Below the pieces are notes generated by a model, which saw only the letters and a program-made list of their open reading frames with translations, did not search any database and was not told where the DNA came from. Position numbers and translations under genes: made by a program. A stretch of 64,000 bases of DNA from Micrasema longulum (Eukaryota; Arthropoda; Insecta; Trichoptera; Brachycentridae), in NCBI GenBank assembly GCA_022494885.1, contig JAGVSM010001428.1, forward strand, positions 1 to 64,000, in the 5' to 3' direction. Shown in pieces: positions 53,180-64,000 of the stretch (its first letter is position 1; each line of letters begins with the position of its first letter).

Positions 53180-54330
53180 CATGTACTTACATAGTACGTG
53201 TTGTATTTAGTTAGTGGGTGGTAGAAATTACGTTCTCCACAGGATTAAATAAACCCAGAGTTCTGATGTATTTGGCTCTTAACCATCTGGTAAATCCCCT
53301 GGGACCAATATTAACATCTTAAGGAATGCAGAAATCATGTATATTTATTGAAAAGGGTCGTTTATAGAAAGCACTTGAAAACCATATGCTTTAACGCGTG
53401 AGAAATATTATTTTGCATAGTAGCGTGAATGTACCTATTTTGTGTATCAAACCTACCCCTCCAAAATACCTACATTTGCATTATATAAATCCATACTCGG
53501 TCCTTTGGAGGATGAATTAGAAATCTCTCGTAGTAAAAAAGTAAAAAAGTAAAAAAGTATAAAGTATTAAAGTAAAAAGGTATAAATGTCTCATTTTTTG
53601 GTAAATAATTGTGTTAAACACACTATAATAGGCTTGTTTTTGCGTTTTTTATATCAATTTTCGGAAACAGAGTTTCATGATTGCATGAAATAACTGATAA
53701 AATCGATTAGATCAGTGATCAGTAATTTCCCATCACTAATGAAATTAGTTTGATAGCTGTCATTCTAATCAAGCTATATTTTAAGGACTATAAGTATATG
53801 GTCCAGTCAACCGTATCTCCTTCGCTTGATGACAGTTTTTACCTGAGTTTGCTCTCTTATTTCTTCATTCCATACAAAATAAAAACAAAGTTTAGCTAAA
53901 ATACATCGATGAGAGCACCAGGTTTCTATCTCTCTAGAACCTCCCCCCTCCGTGTTTAGGGTGCATTGCATTTGACAGTTATTTAAACCTTATTCAAACC
54001 ATGTATTCTTCTTAATATATATTTATATAGATTCAGTTGAATTAGATACCTACGTGACTTGCAAACAAATAAGCAAAACGGTACCTGACAACATGCAAAT
54101 AATAACAGGCATGAATAATCTCATTTCGATTTAATTTATTTGCATGATTAAATATATATTTATGTATATACTATCGGTATAAATCATACCTACAGTAATA
54201 CTTGCAAATATTGCACAATACTAATTAAAATACAATTTTACGTAACTATTTACAATATAATTTATGCAGAGTGCGTTGTTTCGAAAGTTAGTCTGTAATA
54301 ATTTTGAAAACGGTTTGGATCACTGAATAC
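53180..54330. other. Intergenic DNA with (gtaaaaaa)n run at 53535-53582
   Basis: Short imperfect repeats of agtaaaaa; nothing else recognised. Confidence 0.4.
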
Positions 54331-54334
54331 CTAG

Positions 54335-54470
54335 ATAGTTCCCACCTGATGGTGCACAGGACATTGCATTGGTACACCGACCGCAGTGTATCTGGATCAT
54401 TTACATACATGTAGGTAAGATGATCAGACTAACGCTTCAGGTGCCAGTTCAGGGAGTATGAAATATTCTT
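54335..54470 (-). repeat. Family B, 3' part only
   Basis: cccacctgatggtgcacagg, acattgcattggtacaccga, gcttcaggtgccagttcagg follow the minus-strand B order of 26345-26480. Confidence 0.55.
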
Positions 54471-54810
54471 TTGTAAAAACATATTTTATGTCCAGGTTTG
54501 GATAAACATAAATAAATTTGATAATTACCCATTAATAAAATGAATTCAAGAGATAATAAATTACCAATGCAATAAGCGTGCAATCCTAACGCTCCAAAAT
54601 ATCTTGCTGAGAATTTCATTTACCTTTCTGATCAAGGTCTTTCGCTTCGCTCTCCTCAGCTATGAATGCTCAGCTCAGAATGAGCAACCTCTTCATAAAA
54701 AAATACACCTTCTCTAGCCACCTTCAAGAAACGTTTGAAACATTATTATATATCCCCAGAATCCCGAACTCCCCGAGTTTTTTACTGCTTTTTTATTTTT
54801 TTCTTAAATA

Positions 54811-55176
54811 TACAGGATGTTCTTTAAGCCCTGTCACATCCGAAACCACAATGATCAGTATGAGCAAGAAGACATATTGGCATATAAAAATATTTTTTTA
54901 GAACGAATAAAATTTAAAAATATAAAATATCAAAAAAGTAAATAGTTGCTTACTTCTGCAGGGGTGAAACGAGGAGGGAGAAGGGGGGATTATGACACTG
55001 CACCGCGCTCCCCTCACTTCTCCCCTGCAGAAGTAAGCAACCATTTGTTTTTTCGAATATTTTATTTTTTAAATTTTTCTTTGCTCTAAATATTTTTTGA
55101 AATATGCTAATATGTCTTCTTGCCCATACTGATCATCGTGGTTTCGGATGTGACAGGGTTTAAAGAACACCCTGTA
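54811..55176. mobile_element. Foldback MITE family D, copy 3
   Basis: tacaggatgttctttaagcc ... gtttaaagaacaccctgta, with TA outside both ends. Same inner structure (gttgcttacttctgcagggg / ccctgcagaagtaagcaacc). Confidence 0.78.
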
Positions 55177-55179
55177 TAT

Positions 55180-55730
55180 TTTCATCTCTTTTTCGTTCCT
55201 TGGTTCCTTTTTCTCTCTCTTTCCAAATTCATTATCTAATTCCACATTCCTCATCATTTAACATGTATAACATAATGTACTTTTTAAAAATATTAATGCT
55301 AATATGTGCAAGCCTTATCTCCAAATTCAAAAAACAGCTGTTATTTTTAATTAATCAGGGTTTTTTTTTATTTGAACATGTATGTATCTTTTGATTTATA
55401 TTTATGTTTTTTTAGTCCAAATCTCTTCTTTTGACCAGTCTGTTTTTTGGTTGGCTGGATGATATTTATTTTAGCAGTAAGAAGTTTCATATAAATATAA
55501 TGTTCATATAACAAAAGTCCATATGACTAAATATGCCGAATTGCGTAATGAAAATTGGTGATTGTTATTGGAAATAGGGTCCTTAGAGCGTGCAAACTAA
55601 TGGATAATTATAATCATAAATATGTCATATATAAAGATAAATGTATTTAATATCCGGAAGTTATTCAAGTCACGTCCAAAATAATATAATGATTTGCAAT
55701 TTTAATTAATTATAAGAATATTTTAAAACT
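55180..55730. other. AT-rich DNA, nothing recognised
   Basis: No repeat ends or coding signal. Confidence 0.3.
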
Positions 55731-55733
55731 GTA

Positions 55734-56635
55734 CTGGTGGATTTTTATAAGCTGGCGCGTGCGCTATACTTGCGCTATACATACGCATTGTGTAGTATCC
55801 GTGAATAAGCCCATGGTATGACATCGCACGGCATACGCATTATGAAAATAATATTTGTCTCTCTCGCGCTCAGACGCGCTTATGAACGTGACAACTATTG
55901 CTTTATTAGTTGCTAATGATATGGTAATACAATATACATAGGATTCTTCTGCGTTCGTCTGAATTTCGCTGCGATTCTCAATAGTAAAAATGTAATAATT
56001 TGTACGAGTATTAAGTTATGGATTAAAAACACTGGTTTATTAATATGTAGGTATTTTCATTTAATCAAATCATGAATAGGTTGATTATGTAGTGATGGCG
56101 CTTTCGCAAAACTTACATAAAAACATTTTTAATGTACAGAATACTGATTTTAAAAATCTTGATGTTATATATTGTTACGTTAAATGTTTTCAAAAATCTC
56201 TTTAAGGTTAGAGCGAAAAAAACAATTACTTAAAGAAATGTCATATATTTACGAGTATTTATTTTTAAACAAGCATGTTTTTTATTTGATATTTTGTGTT
56301 CATCATTATAATAATTAATATAGTGTAATTAAAATGCACAGTACAAATTATTTCGGATAAAATACGTATACACACTTATTGATAAACAATAAATCTTCTT
56401 ATAATACAGAATTTCGCATTCTAGTCTAGAGTAAAAAATTTTTTTTTTTAAATTTCAATTACCCTTGTTCTTGGAAGGACTATAATAAGTAAAATGCAAC
56501 ATTTCAAAAAATGATTTGAAGAATATAAAATAATGAAACAAAGTATTTTCGTATATTAATATTATCAACATCCGGTAGATTTTAAATAGTTTAGTGTGAG
56601 TTTTTTGAACGCGCCAGCTTAAGTTAAACCACCAG
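55734..56635. mobile_element. 902-bp non-autonomous DNA transposon with TA flanks
   Basis: Left end ctggtggatttttataagct then ggcgcg; right end cgcgccagcttaagttaaac then caccag. They are inverted with few mismatches, and TA lies outside both (55732-55733, 56636-56637). The left third is CpG-rich (cgcgctcagacgcgc); the rest is AT-rich. No transposase frame. Confidence 0.65.
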
Positions 56636-56639
56636 TACT

Positions 56640-58310
56640 ATTTGGTGAAGTGAGGAAAATGGAATTTATTTTATGCACATATTTTTATTACGGTTATTTA
56701 CAATCAATATTTTAATTTAAATTTAAATAATTATTTATGTTCCAACTTGTTCGAAATAAAATTTGGGTTGGGTTTGGGACTTACAAACATAATTGACATG
56801 TAAAATAATCATCAAAAATTAATAAGTTAAAAAAATCGAGTATAATAATTGACATAAATATGGAGGTAAAATAATTAACTGACATAAATTACTAAAGTGT
56901 TAGGTAAAATAATTATTTAAATGATAAAAAAATATTCAACTAAAATTTCATAGTAAAAATACGTAATGTAATAAATCATAATCATTTTCCAATCTACTAT
57001 CTAAAATACTGCTTTGGTACCCAAATTGGCGAGTATCTTGATAATTTGATAATTTGTTACATGAAGGCGAGATAATAAATAACCTGTCTCGCGCTTCGGA
57101 TTCGTCCAACATGAAAAAGAAATGTTCTATTTTACAGAAAAACATATTATAGAAGGCCACAGATTTAACTATTGTTGATTTTAATCAAGCAACGTATTTT
57201 AAAACGTTTACCAAAAATAATAATTAAGGTCAATATTCGTTTTTGGTGGAACCCAATCAGATTATTTCCTTAAATTCCTTATAATTTCGGCATTTTTATT
57301 CATTTTCACTGTTCATTTTGGGGAACATGATTTTTCAATGAACTTTGATTAATGATATTTTTTAAATATATTCATATCACTGCTGCCATGTAATTATTAT
57401 TATGAAGACCTTCGCAATTGCGCCGCTAAGCGTAGTTGGACGTTAACAAAAATATGTATTTATATTTAAAGGGCTCAGGGAATGCATAGGTGTATTAATA
57501 TGCCAACGAACTCGTTATTTACTCCGATCTGCGGTATTGTTCTTCTTCAGAAAGCTCACCTACTATTGGTTCTATGTACACATAGTCGTATGATAAGGGA
57601 ACATCCAATAAGTTAAAAATTCCCCCATTTGAAAATATTATTTTTGACAAAATTGTAGATTGGTAATGCTCGCCGACCGACGATATTAAACTTTTCACGT
57701 AAATAACAATTCAGTTTAAATCTGTGAAAAGGTGAAAATAATTATAAGTTATTCTTATAAAATATGTAGGCAGTCATTACTTGGCGGTATCGTGCACAAA
57801 ACAGAAAATGGAATATTCTCTGGAATATTTAATCTTAATTTACATATTAGTAATGAGTAATGAGTCATTTCCTTGATTGATTTGATAAAGTTCCACCTTC
57901 TCAGTGAACGAACAAAAGGGCCATTTAAAGAGCAAATGTATTCAAATGGTTAACTGTTTTCTGATATTTTGTACGTAATCGACATCATTACACAAAATCA
58001 ACATTTCGTTAAACGATGCGTCAGCCACGGGCATATTTATGTACCATGTACTTAGCTAATATTAGAAATTTTCATTTCAATAAAATTTCGCAGATTTGAT
58101 TTGATTTTTAAAAATGATTATGAATAAAAAAGGAACGCTGAAGCAAAACATTTCAATTAAACGTTACAGTCTTACCAATAATACGGGTAGGTAGAGGCAG
58201 AGATGATCGAACGCCGCATGCATCTAACTTGACATACGAGTACATTTTAAGCTTCTTCATTTCTCGTATTATATGAAAGACAAAACCCTACAATACATCA
58301 CATACAAATA
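56640..58310. other. Intergenic DNA, nothing recognised
   Basis: No ORF or repeat boundary identified in ~1.7 kb. Confidence 0.4.
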
Positions 58311-58319
58311 ATATAATCA

Positions 58320-58860
58320 CTAGATCCCCGACATAAAGACAACTTAAACAAATACAAACTAATACCACTTTCGGACAAAGGGATTTTGAGTATTATTCAA
58401 TTAAAATCTATAACCTACTACTATCTATTAAAACACTATCCACTATCTATTAAAACAATTAGTAACGAGAAAATGTTTAAAAAGGCTTTAAAAAAATGGA
58501 TAGTGGAGCTAGGTAGAAGTAAAATGGATTGTCTCATTCGCCCAAACTAATATTGAATCAACTGCTCCACAAGTGAATAGCTTATGTTAGGTTTTTGTTA
58601 TTTTCATTGTGCGTTTTGTAATATAAATAATATGATGTACATAAATTAATTATAAACATAAATATGTAGTGTTTAAAACTGTCCGAATATTTTATTAATT
58701 ATCTCTGTTTATTAAGTTATACTTCTTTGTTTATTCTCAAATGTAAAAATATTTCAAAAAAGTATATTGTTAAGTGTCCTTGGCACGGGCAACCCCAGTG
58801 AGGTCACATTATTTTTATTATTAATTATAGCTTGTAAGAGAAAAATAAGAATAAATAAAT
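58320..58860 (+). pseudogene. LINE RT C-terminal remnant with 3' UTR
   Basis: IKIYNLL.LSIKT.. followed by SNEKMFKKALKKWIVELGRS then KMDCLIRPN-stop fits an RT terminus (YN.LP..IK...F...L..WL). The 3' UTR has gtgtccttggcacgggcaac, shared with 39205. Confidence 0.6.
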
Positions 58861-58869
58861 AAATTTTGT

Positions 58870-59800
58870 CAAACATGCCCTCCGGTTGTGTGTGATTTTG
58901 AAATGAGTAAACATAATATTTTGGTTTATCTAAACATAAAGTCCTACGTTAACATTCACTTTCACCAAACCATTATAGTGATCTTTTCAATTTTATTATA
59001 CCCCTCTTAAATTTGCATTCTCGTCGGAAACATAATGGCAGTATTTACATAAAATTAAAACCATGTTTTTTTTTGTTTTTTTATTTATTTTAATGGCTTG
59101 TCTTGCCATAAAACCATGTTAAAATGATTTATTTCGGGTATGTCGGATATCCTTATTATACAGGTAGGCGTAGGAGCCTATCTCTTTCGACAAACAACCT
59201 GATTTAAAATATAGTATGTAGTATACGCACATATAGTGTGTAAAAGTGAAATTTTCGTACAATTTTCACAAACGTGTTTGGCAGCTATTTCTGGTCAAAG
59301 AACTCTGACACTTTATAACAAGGAGAGCTTTATTTCAATACCATTTTAGATATTTAATGCCAAATAGCTATGATACCTACCTCTTAGAGTAATTACTTTG
59401 AGGTCCTACTAGACCAATGATTAATGCAATGCAGTGGCATTTCTATAGAAAATTACCATAAAGATGGTAATATTTAACTAGAAAAATCATTACAGTTTTG
59501 ACTCACAACAGTTATAGCTTTTAAAGTTTCTAACCAGGTTATGTAAAATGATATCCAAGATGCATTATAAGTTGTAAGTAAAATTAGTTAGTGGAAAACA
59601 TTATTTCGTTTCCTCTATGCCTATTCTTGATCAAATGTTTTTAGAAATGAATTGGATTCAATCCGCTAGGGATTTTATTATGGTTAAGTTGAGAAAGACA
59701 AAGGTAGTTTATGTAACTAATTCAAGGTAAATGCGACTAGCGACTGCGACTTTTTCTCAAAAATGGTAACAGATTTTATTTTCATTGAAAATCAATATTC
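58870..59800. other. Intergenic DNA, nothing recognised
   Basis: AT-rich, no readable protein. Confidence 0.3.
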
Positions 59801-59809
59801 TTTTGTAAT

Positions 59810-60700
59810 CAAGCTGTAATTGGTCCGCTTCTATTTATTCTCTATGTCAATGACATAATTTGTCAAAATTTAAATTAAAAAATAATATCATATGCCGATG
59901 ATACGGTTGTTTTAGTTGAAGGGGTTAACTGGAACTCAGTAAATTTAGTAGCTAATGACGTTATGAATAAATTGAAATTATGGTTTGACAAAAATATACT
60001 ATCTTTAAATAAAGAAAAGACAAAAACGAACCTTTTTTTATTAACAAAACAAATATAGATTCAGTAATAAAAATATTAATTCACCAAAGCAATTAACTAC
60101 CATCTAACATGTTTAGTACTGGATTCAACAAATGAAATTAAATATCTCAGTGTATACATAGACCAAAACTTTAAATGGAAAGACCATAATACAAGCGAAT
60201 TAGTTAAGCGTGTTAGAAAATCTATGTACATATTTATTATATTAAAGAATATTTTATAAATCGATAATTTAAAAACAGCTTATTACTTAATTGTACAATA
60301 TTTGTCACAATACGGTATTGTTGTCATATTGTCAAAATACTCGTAGCTTTGTCTTCAAAGGTATCAAAAATTACAATAATCTCCCAATCAACTAAAAACT
60401 TTTAAAACTAATATATCAATAAATAAATTCAAAGTATTTTTTTTTTAAATTAACCCGTGTAACTGCATTTCATTTTAATTAACATTAATGTGTTATTATT
60501 TTCTGTTTTTCTTTTTATATTCAAAATTATATTAAATCTAATAAATAAATAACTATAACACTGTAAGTCACTCTCCAAGCACAAGATCAGTCTCCTTTTT
60601 GGAGAGTTACAGTTATAACATTTACTCGATGTATAAAAGTAGATTTGTAATAGAATTAAAAAACATGTACCATTTACGAAAATACATTGCTTCATAAAAA
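59810..60700 (+). pseudogene. LINE reverse transcriptase fragment with 3' UTR
   Basis: IGPLLFILYVNDI (59818 on), then YADDTVVLVEGVNWNSVNLV and MNKLKLWFDKNILSLNKEKT are core RT motifs, including the catalytic YADD box. Stops and shifts follow. The tail at 60545-60690 matches the 3' UTR at 47820-47970, so both are the same LINE family. Confidence 0.85.
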
Positions 60701-60704
60701 AAAA

Positions 60705-61660
60705 AAGTTCGTGATCATTCTTGGCGACGGAAATAATCGCTTTTTCCAAAAAATACCGATATGATGAAAGAATTATAATTTGTTAGTCGATAATTAAATT
60801 TAATACCTACTGTGCCGTCTTTGTCCCGATCTAAGGGAAGGTGGGGGTAATTAATCCTTTACTAAACAGGATTAACAGGCTGAGGTTTTGATTGCGGGTG
60901 CCCCTGTCAGTGGACATCTTTTGCTGAGGAATCCGGAGCACGGAATATACGTCTCCTTTATTGCTTTCGCTTGATGAAGTAAAATTCTTCAATAATTACA
61001 GTTTGAGTAGGTATGACTGGTGGCAAAAGTTGGTTTGCAACCAGTAGTCTTTGGGTAAGCTTGCTGCTTTTAGGTGCGCTGCCGGTGACTGGCCTTGAGT
61101 GTCACCTGGGGCCCCTAGGGGCGTTCTGGCGCTCCAGAGAGTAGTAACTAACGTTTCCTATCACTGTCGACATAAAGAGGTTTGAAATTTTGAAATGGGT
61201 GAAGGATTTATTTAGTTTATTTATACTTCCCCTTGTTCCTACCTTGAGAACGATGAGGGGGGGTTTTTTTAATTCTATTTTTTTTATATGGAAGTTGCTT
61301 TATTATTTACACAAGGTTTATATATAAAATGGTGGATTTTTCTGCAACTAAATTTCATTAAATTTATCTAAACTGTTAGGATCAGGGGGGATATACTTAT
61401 GTGGACTAATCGGGAACTTCTCAGCATTTGCTCACGTGGGGAGGAAACCACTTAAAACTCTTCAGGAGAAGCCGGTCTGTTGGCAGTAGTCAAAGGCCTT
61501 CCGTTCCACTAGAGGAGGGTTCGGCATTTTCTTCCCTACTCTTCCCTACTTTGGTTCATTTTACCAATTGCCTGCACTATAATGACCATGTAGAGGGGGG
61601 GGGGGTTAGAACGACGCGACAGTGAAAGGGACATGAAAAGTTGTAAATGTAAATATTTGT
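60705..61660. other. GC-richer patches, possible LINE 5' region
   Basis: 60830-61160 and 61380-61640 have G-runs and codon-like text without a long frame (gtcacctggggcccctaggg). They may be 5' UTR or ORF1 debris, but no domain is readable. Confidence 0.25.
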
Positions 61661-62022
61661 TCGCGCTTTTCCTTAATGAATTTGGTTAGCAAAAAATGAA
61701 ATGTAATAAATTCGTTACAAAATAATTTCTTGCTTGTATGAGTGAATCCGAAGAAAGCCATTTAGTATTTTAAACGGATTCGGGTATGTGGTGGATGCTT
61801 TCAATGTGTACGGCTGCGTTTATGAAATTGAATAAAAGTAAATTCCGAATTGGTCAATAGTTTTCCATTGTAAAAATCCCCATTCCTCGCTTCGTCTCTA
61901 TCTCCTCACCCCCGAAGGGTGCTCTTCTTTTCTTTTCTCTTTTATTTGTGGATTACTTTTTATGCTTATTTAATTGTAAAATTATTGTTGTTTTTCCTTG
62001 TATAGAAATAAAAAATAGATTT

Positions 62023-62175
62023 GAACCAGGTTTTGGTCCGAGGTTCGCATCCCGCTCTACCACAACTTGATTTCCATTTTCTAATAGCGACTTATTTACA
62101 ACTCGTTGAAAATGACCCCCAAAATTTAAATATTATCATAAAACCATAAGAACGCAAATGTTTTCTTTTTTTTTC
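62023..62175 (+). repeat. tRNA-derived SINE family A, 5'-truncated copy
   Basis: Starts within the B-box region (gaggttcgcatcccgctcta), then acttgatttccattttctaa, gacttatttacaactcgttg and a T-rich tail. Confidence 0.65.
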
Positions 62176-62204
62176 AAATGTATCCCAATTCACGAAGCAA
62201 TTAT

Positions 62205-62460
62205 TAGGGAATGTTGAACTTTAGGTATTTACAGGACTTATGACTTGTCATTGATTGGTTTAAATGTGCCACTTTACACACTGTGTAACATTCGGCATTC
62301 TGGCTGCGTTCAAACATCCATTTTTTTAAATCTTCCATCTGTTGACCTTAGTGAAATAAATAAGCTAAAACCTTTATTGCATAAAAATTGAAAAGTATTT
62401 TCTGGCGTTACCCAGTAAGTGAAATAATTCAGCCGGATGAATCACACCCACATCAAATAA
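62205..62460 (+). repeat. Repeat family C, long copy
   Basis: tatttacaggacttatgact, cactttacacactgtgtaac, gaccttagtgaaataaataa, then outer part tctggcgttacccagtaagt and aataattcagccggatgaat shared with 31870-31920. Confidence 0.65.
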
Positions 62461-62464
62461 TGAT

Positions 62465-63045
62465 CAATTTGACCTTAACTCAATGTTCATATTAGTTCTG
62501 AAGATCTAAAGAACTAACTAAATTAAGCATAAATAAATTCTTCACTTATAATGACCACACGTATCTCGGCAGCATTTTTCATTGCCACGTGGTCTAAGGA
62601 ATAAGCAGTCTCAACACAAGCTCCACGCGAGACATCCCGGCGTCTGACCGGTGGCTGATGCAGGACTGATGGCTGGTGACGTGGTGACATGTCACTTCCC
62701 TTCACCTAGACAGCACAACTTGGCAGATGTCCACATTTTTCTATGCCCACCTCCGCAGAGACAATAAGCTTAAAATAACACCGGAGATTCTTTTACTGAC
62801 ACGAATGTTTTTAGCGGTCCACGATTCTCAGTGACGGATTGGAAATCAATGGTAAATAAGTTTTATAACACCGCACTGTAAAATGTACATCATGATTAGC
62901 GTAATATCCTCTACCATTTCCTCTTAGTAAAATTATCCACCACCGACGTAATAATATTATGCAGCTGAATGCGATTAAAAATATTTTTTAAAAGTCGATG
63001 ACATAGTATTGTTGGCATAGAAAACTGTTTATAAGAATACGAGTA
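62465..63045. other. Intergenic DNA, nothing recognised
   Basis: A GC-richer stretch at 62560-62720 has no recognised content. Confidence 0.3.
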
Positions 63046-63054
63046 TAATTGATA

Positions 63055-63372
63055 AGATTAAGAAAGGGTCTCTGAGATGGTTTGGTCACGTAGAACGAAT
63101 GGACGACGAAAGAATGGTAAAACAAGTATATATGGCGAAAATGAACGGCAACGTGAGACGAGGACGACCAAGGAAGACGTGGCATGATCAGATAAACCAA
63201 AATCTTAAGTCTGGTCATGTCAAAAGCAGACAGAACCGAAGGGCATGTATGACAAGATGTATGAATGTGGAAGAGGCTAGGATTGTATGCCAGGATAGAC
63301 GTGTGTGGCGGTCCATTCTCTCTGCCTACCCCTACGGGTAAATGGCGTGATGGTAGTGGTAGTAGTAGTTAA
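63055..63372 (+). pseudogene. LINE RT C-terminus with trinucleotide tail
   Basis: LRWFGHVERMDDERMVKQVY, GRPRKTWHDQINQNLKSGHV, RACMTRCMNVEEARIVCQDR, RSILSAYPYG-stop. After the stop, ggcgtgatgg leads into (ggtagt)n/(agt)n. Same family as 33025-33342. Confidence 0.85.
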
Positions 63373-63646
63373 TGAAATAATGCTGCTTGCTGATTTTATT
63401 ACTGAATGCTTCGAGGCTAAAGAACTACTATTAATATTATGTTAGGGTGATTGGGTCGATGTGTAGTGGATATATCTCATAAGAGACGAAATAATTATTA
63501 GGAAATAAGTATTTAGAGAACTTACGACTGTCTTTGCTGCGGATATCCCGATCAATCCTTTGAGCACATTTTTCCTTGTTATTGAATACCGAATAGATAT
63601 TTTCACTTGGTACTATTCGTGGAAGTCTCTTCAGATATACAGATTC

Positions 63647-63872
63647 TGGGCTGGTATTCCAAACGATCTCGTGACCGTATTATCTCGTGTATTTACGTAC
63701 AAAATATACGAGAATAGCTGTTTTTTCGTGCCACGAGAGTGGTTCAGAATACCACCCCTGAACGCAAAAGCGCATGTAGAAAACACATTTTTAACGCGTA
63801 TTTACGTAGGTTCTAAATACACGCTGACTGAGCGATCCCTTCGCGCGCAATTCCGTTCAGAATACTAGCCCT
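63647..63872. mobile_element. MITE family H, ~226 bp
   Basis: ctgggctggtattccaaacg and gttcagaatactagccctg are imperfect inverted ends. An internal copy of the end (gtggttcagaataccaccc) suggests a composite. GC-richer than its surroundings. Confidence 0.5.
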
Positions 63873-63874
63873 GT

Positions 63875-64000
63875 AGCTCAATCACAAATAACTATCGACG
63901 TGCTAATAAGCGACGTGATAACGATTTCTCACCATGGTTGTTTATCGTATTCGCGATCACAATGCAACATCCGTGAACACACAACATTAAATGTCAAAAT
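63875..64000. repeat. Repeat family G, copy 2 (cut by window edge)
   Basis: Two blocks match 37713-38205: one inverted (aataactatcgacgtgct) and one direct (aatgcaacatccgtgaacac). This implies the element has long inverted ends. Confidence 0.5.

Overview
The window looks like insect nuclear DNA. It is AT-rich, its genes are split by GT-AG introns, and its intergenic DNA is packed with degraded transposons (mariner, hAT-like and pogo-like elements, many LINE tails, tRNA-derived SINEs, MITEs). The order of insect cannot be fixed from the sequence. There are no bacterial operons, CRISPR arrays or rRNA genes, and no tRNA that folds with a complete acceptor stem.

Two host genes are well supported, both on the + strand. 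(1) 1492-9416 holds the last six coding exons of FAF2/UBXD8, an ER and lipid-droplet adaptor that recruits p97/VCP through a UBX domain. Its first exon or exons (most of the UBA domain) lie left of the window. (2) 14339-16241 is a complete three-exon gene for a secreted 5'-nucleotidase/apyrase-family enzyme of 568 residues. It has a signal peptide, the metal-site motifs and no GPI-type tail. Two weaker exon candidates lie at 29951-29984 (first exon in a CpG-rich patch) and 34327-34431 (terminal exon with its own AATAAA).

The remaining ~50 kb is mobile-element debris. 1-9416: FAF2 introns carrying mariner, MITE, LINE-tail and foldback insertions. 9.8-13.5 kb: two TA-flanked MITEs, a Penelope-like foldback and LINE debris. 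17-32 kb: nested SINE-like, hAT-like and MITE insertions. 32-64 kb: LINE 3' ends, SINEs, further MITE copies and larger non-autonomous DNA elements. At least nine families recur within the window (called A-F and I-K here), so boundaries could be set by comparing copies.

The most interesting signal is a set of Penelope-like inverted-repeat elements (7313-7487, 12726-12842, 20885-21310, 44909-45363, plus a fragment at 30381-30421). Their arms carry hammerhead-ribozyme cores: CUGANGA, a helix, GAAA, then a short self-complementary stem III (ACGU or ACCGGU). Stems I and II change in a base-pairing-preserving way between copies.
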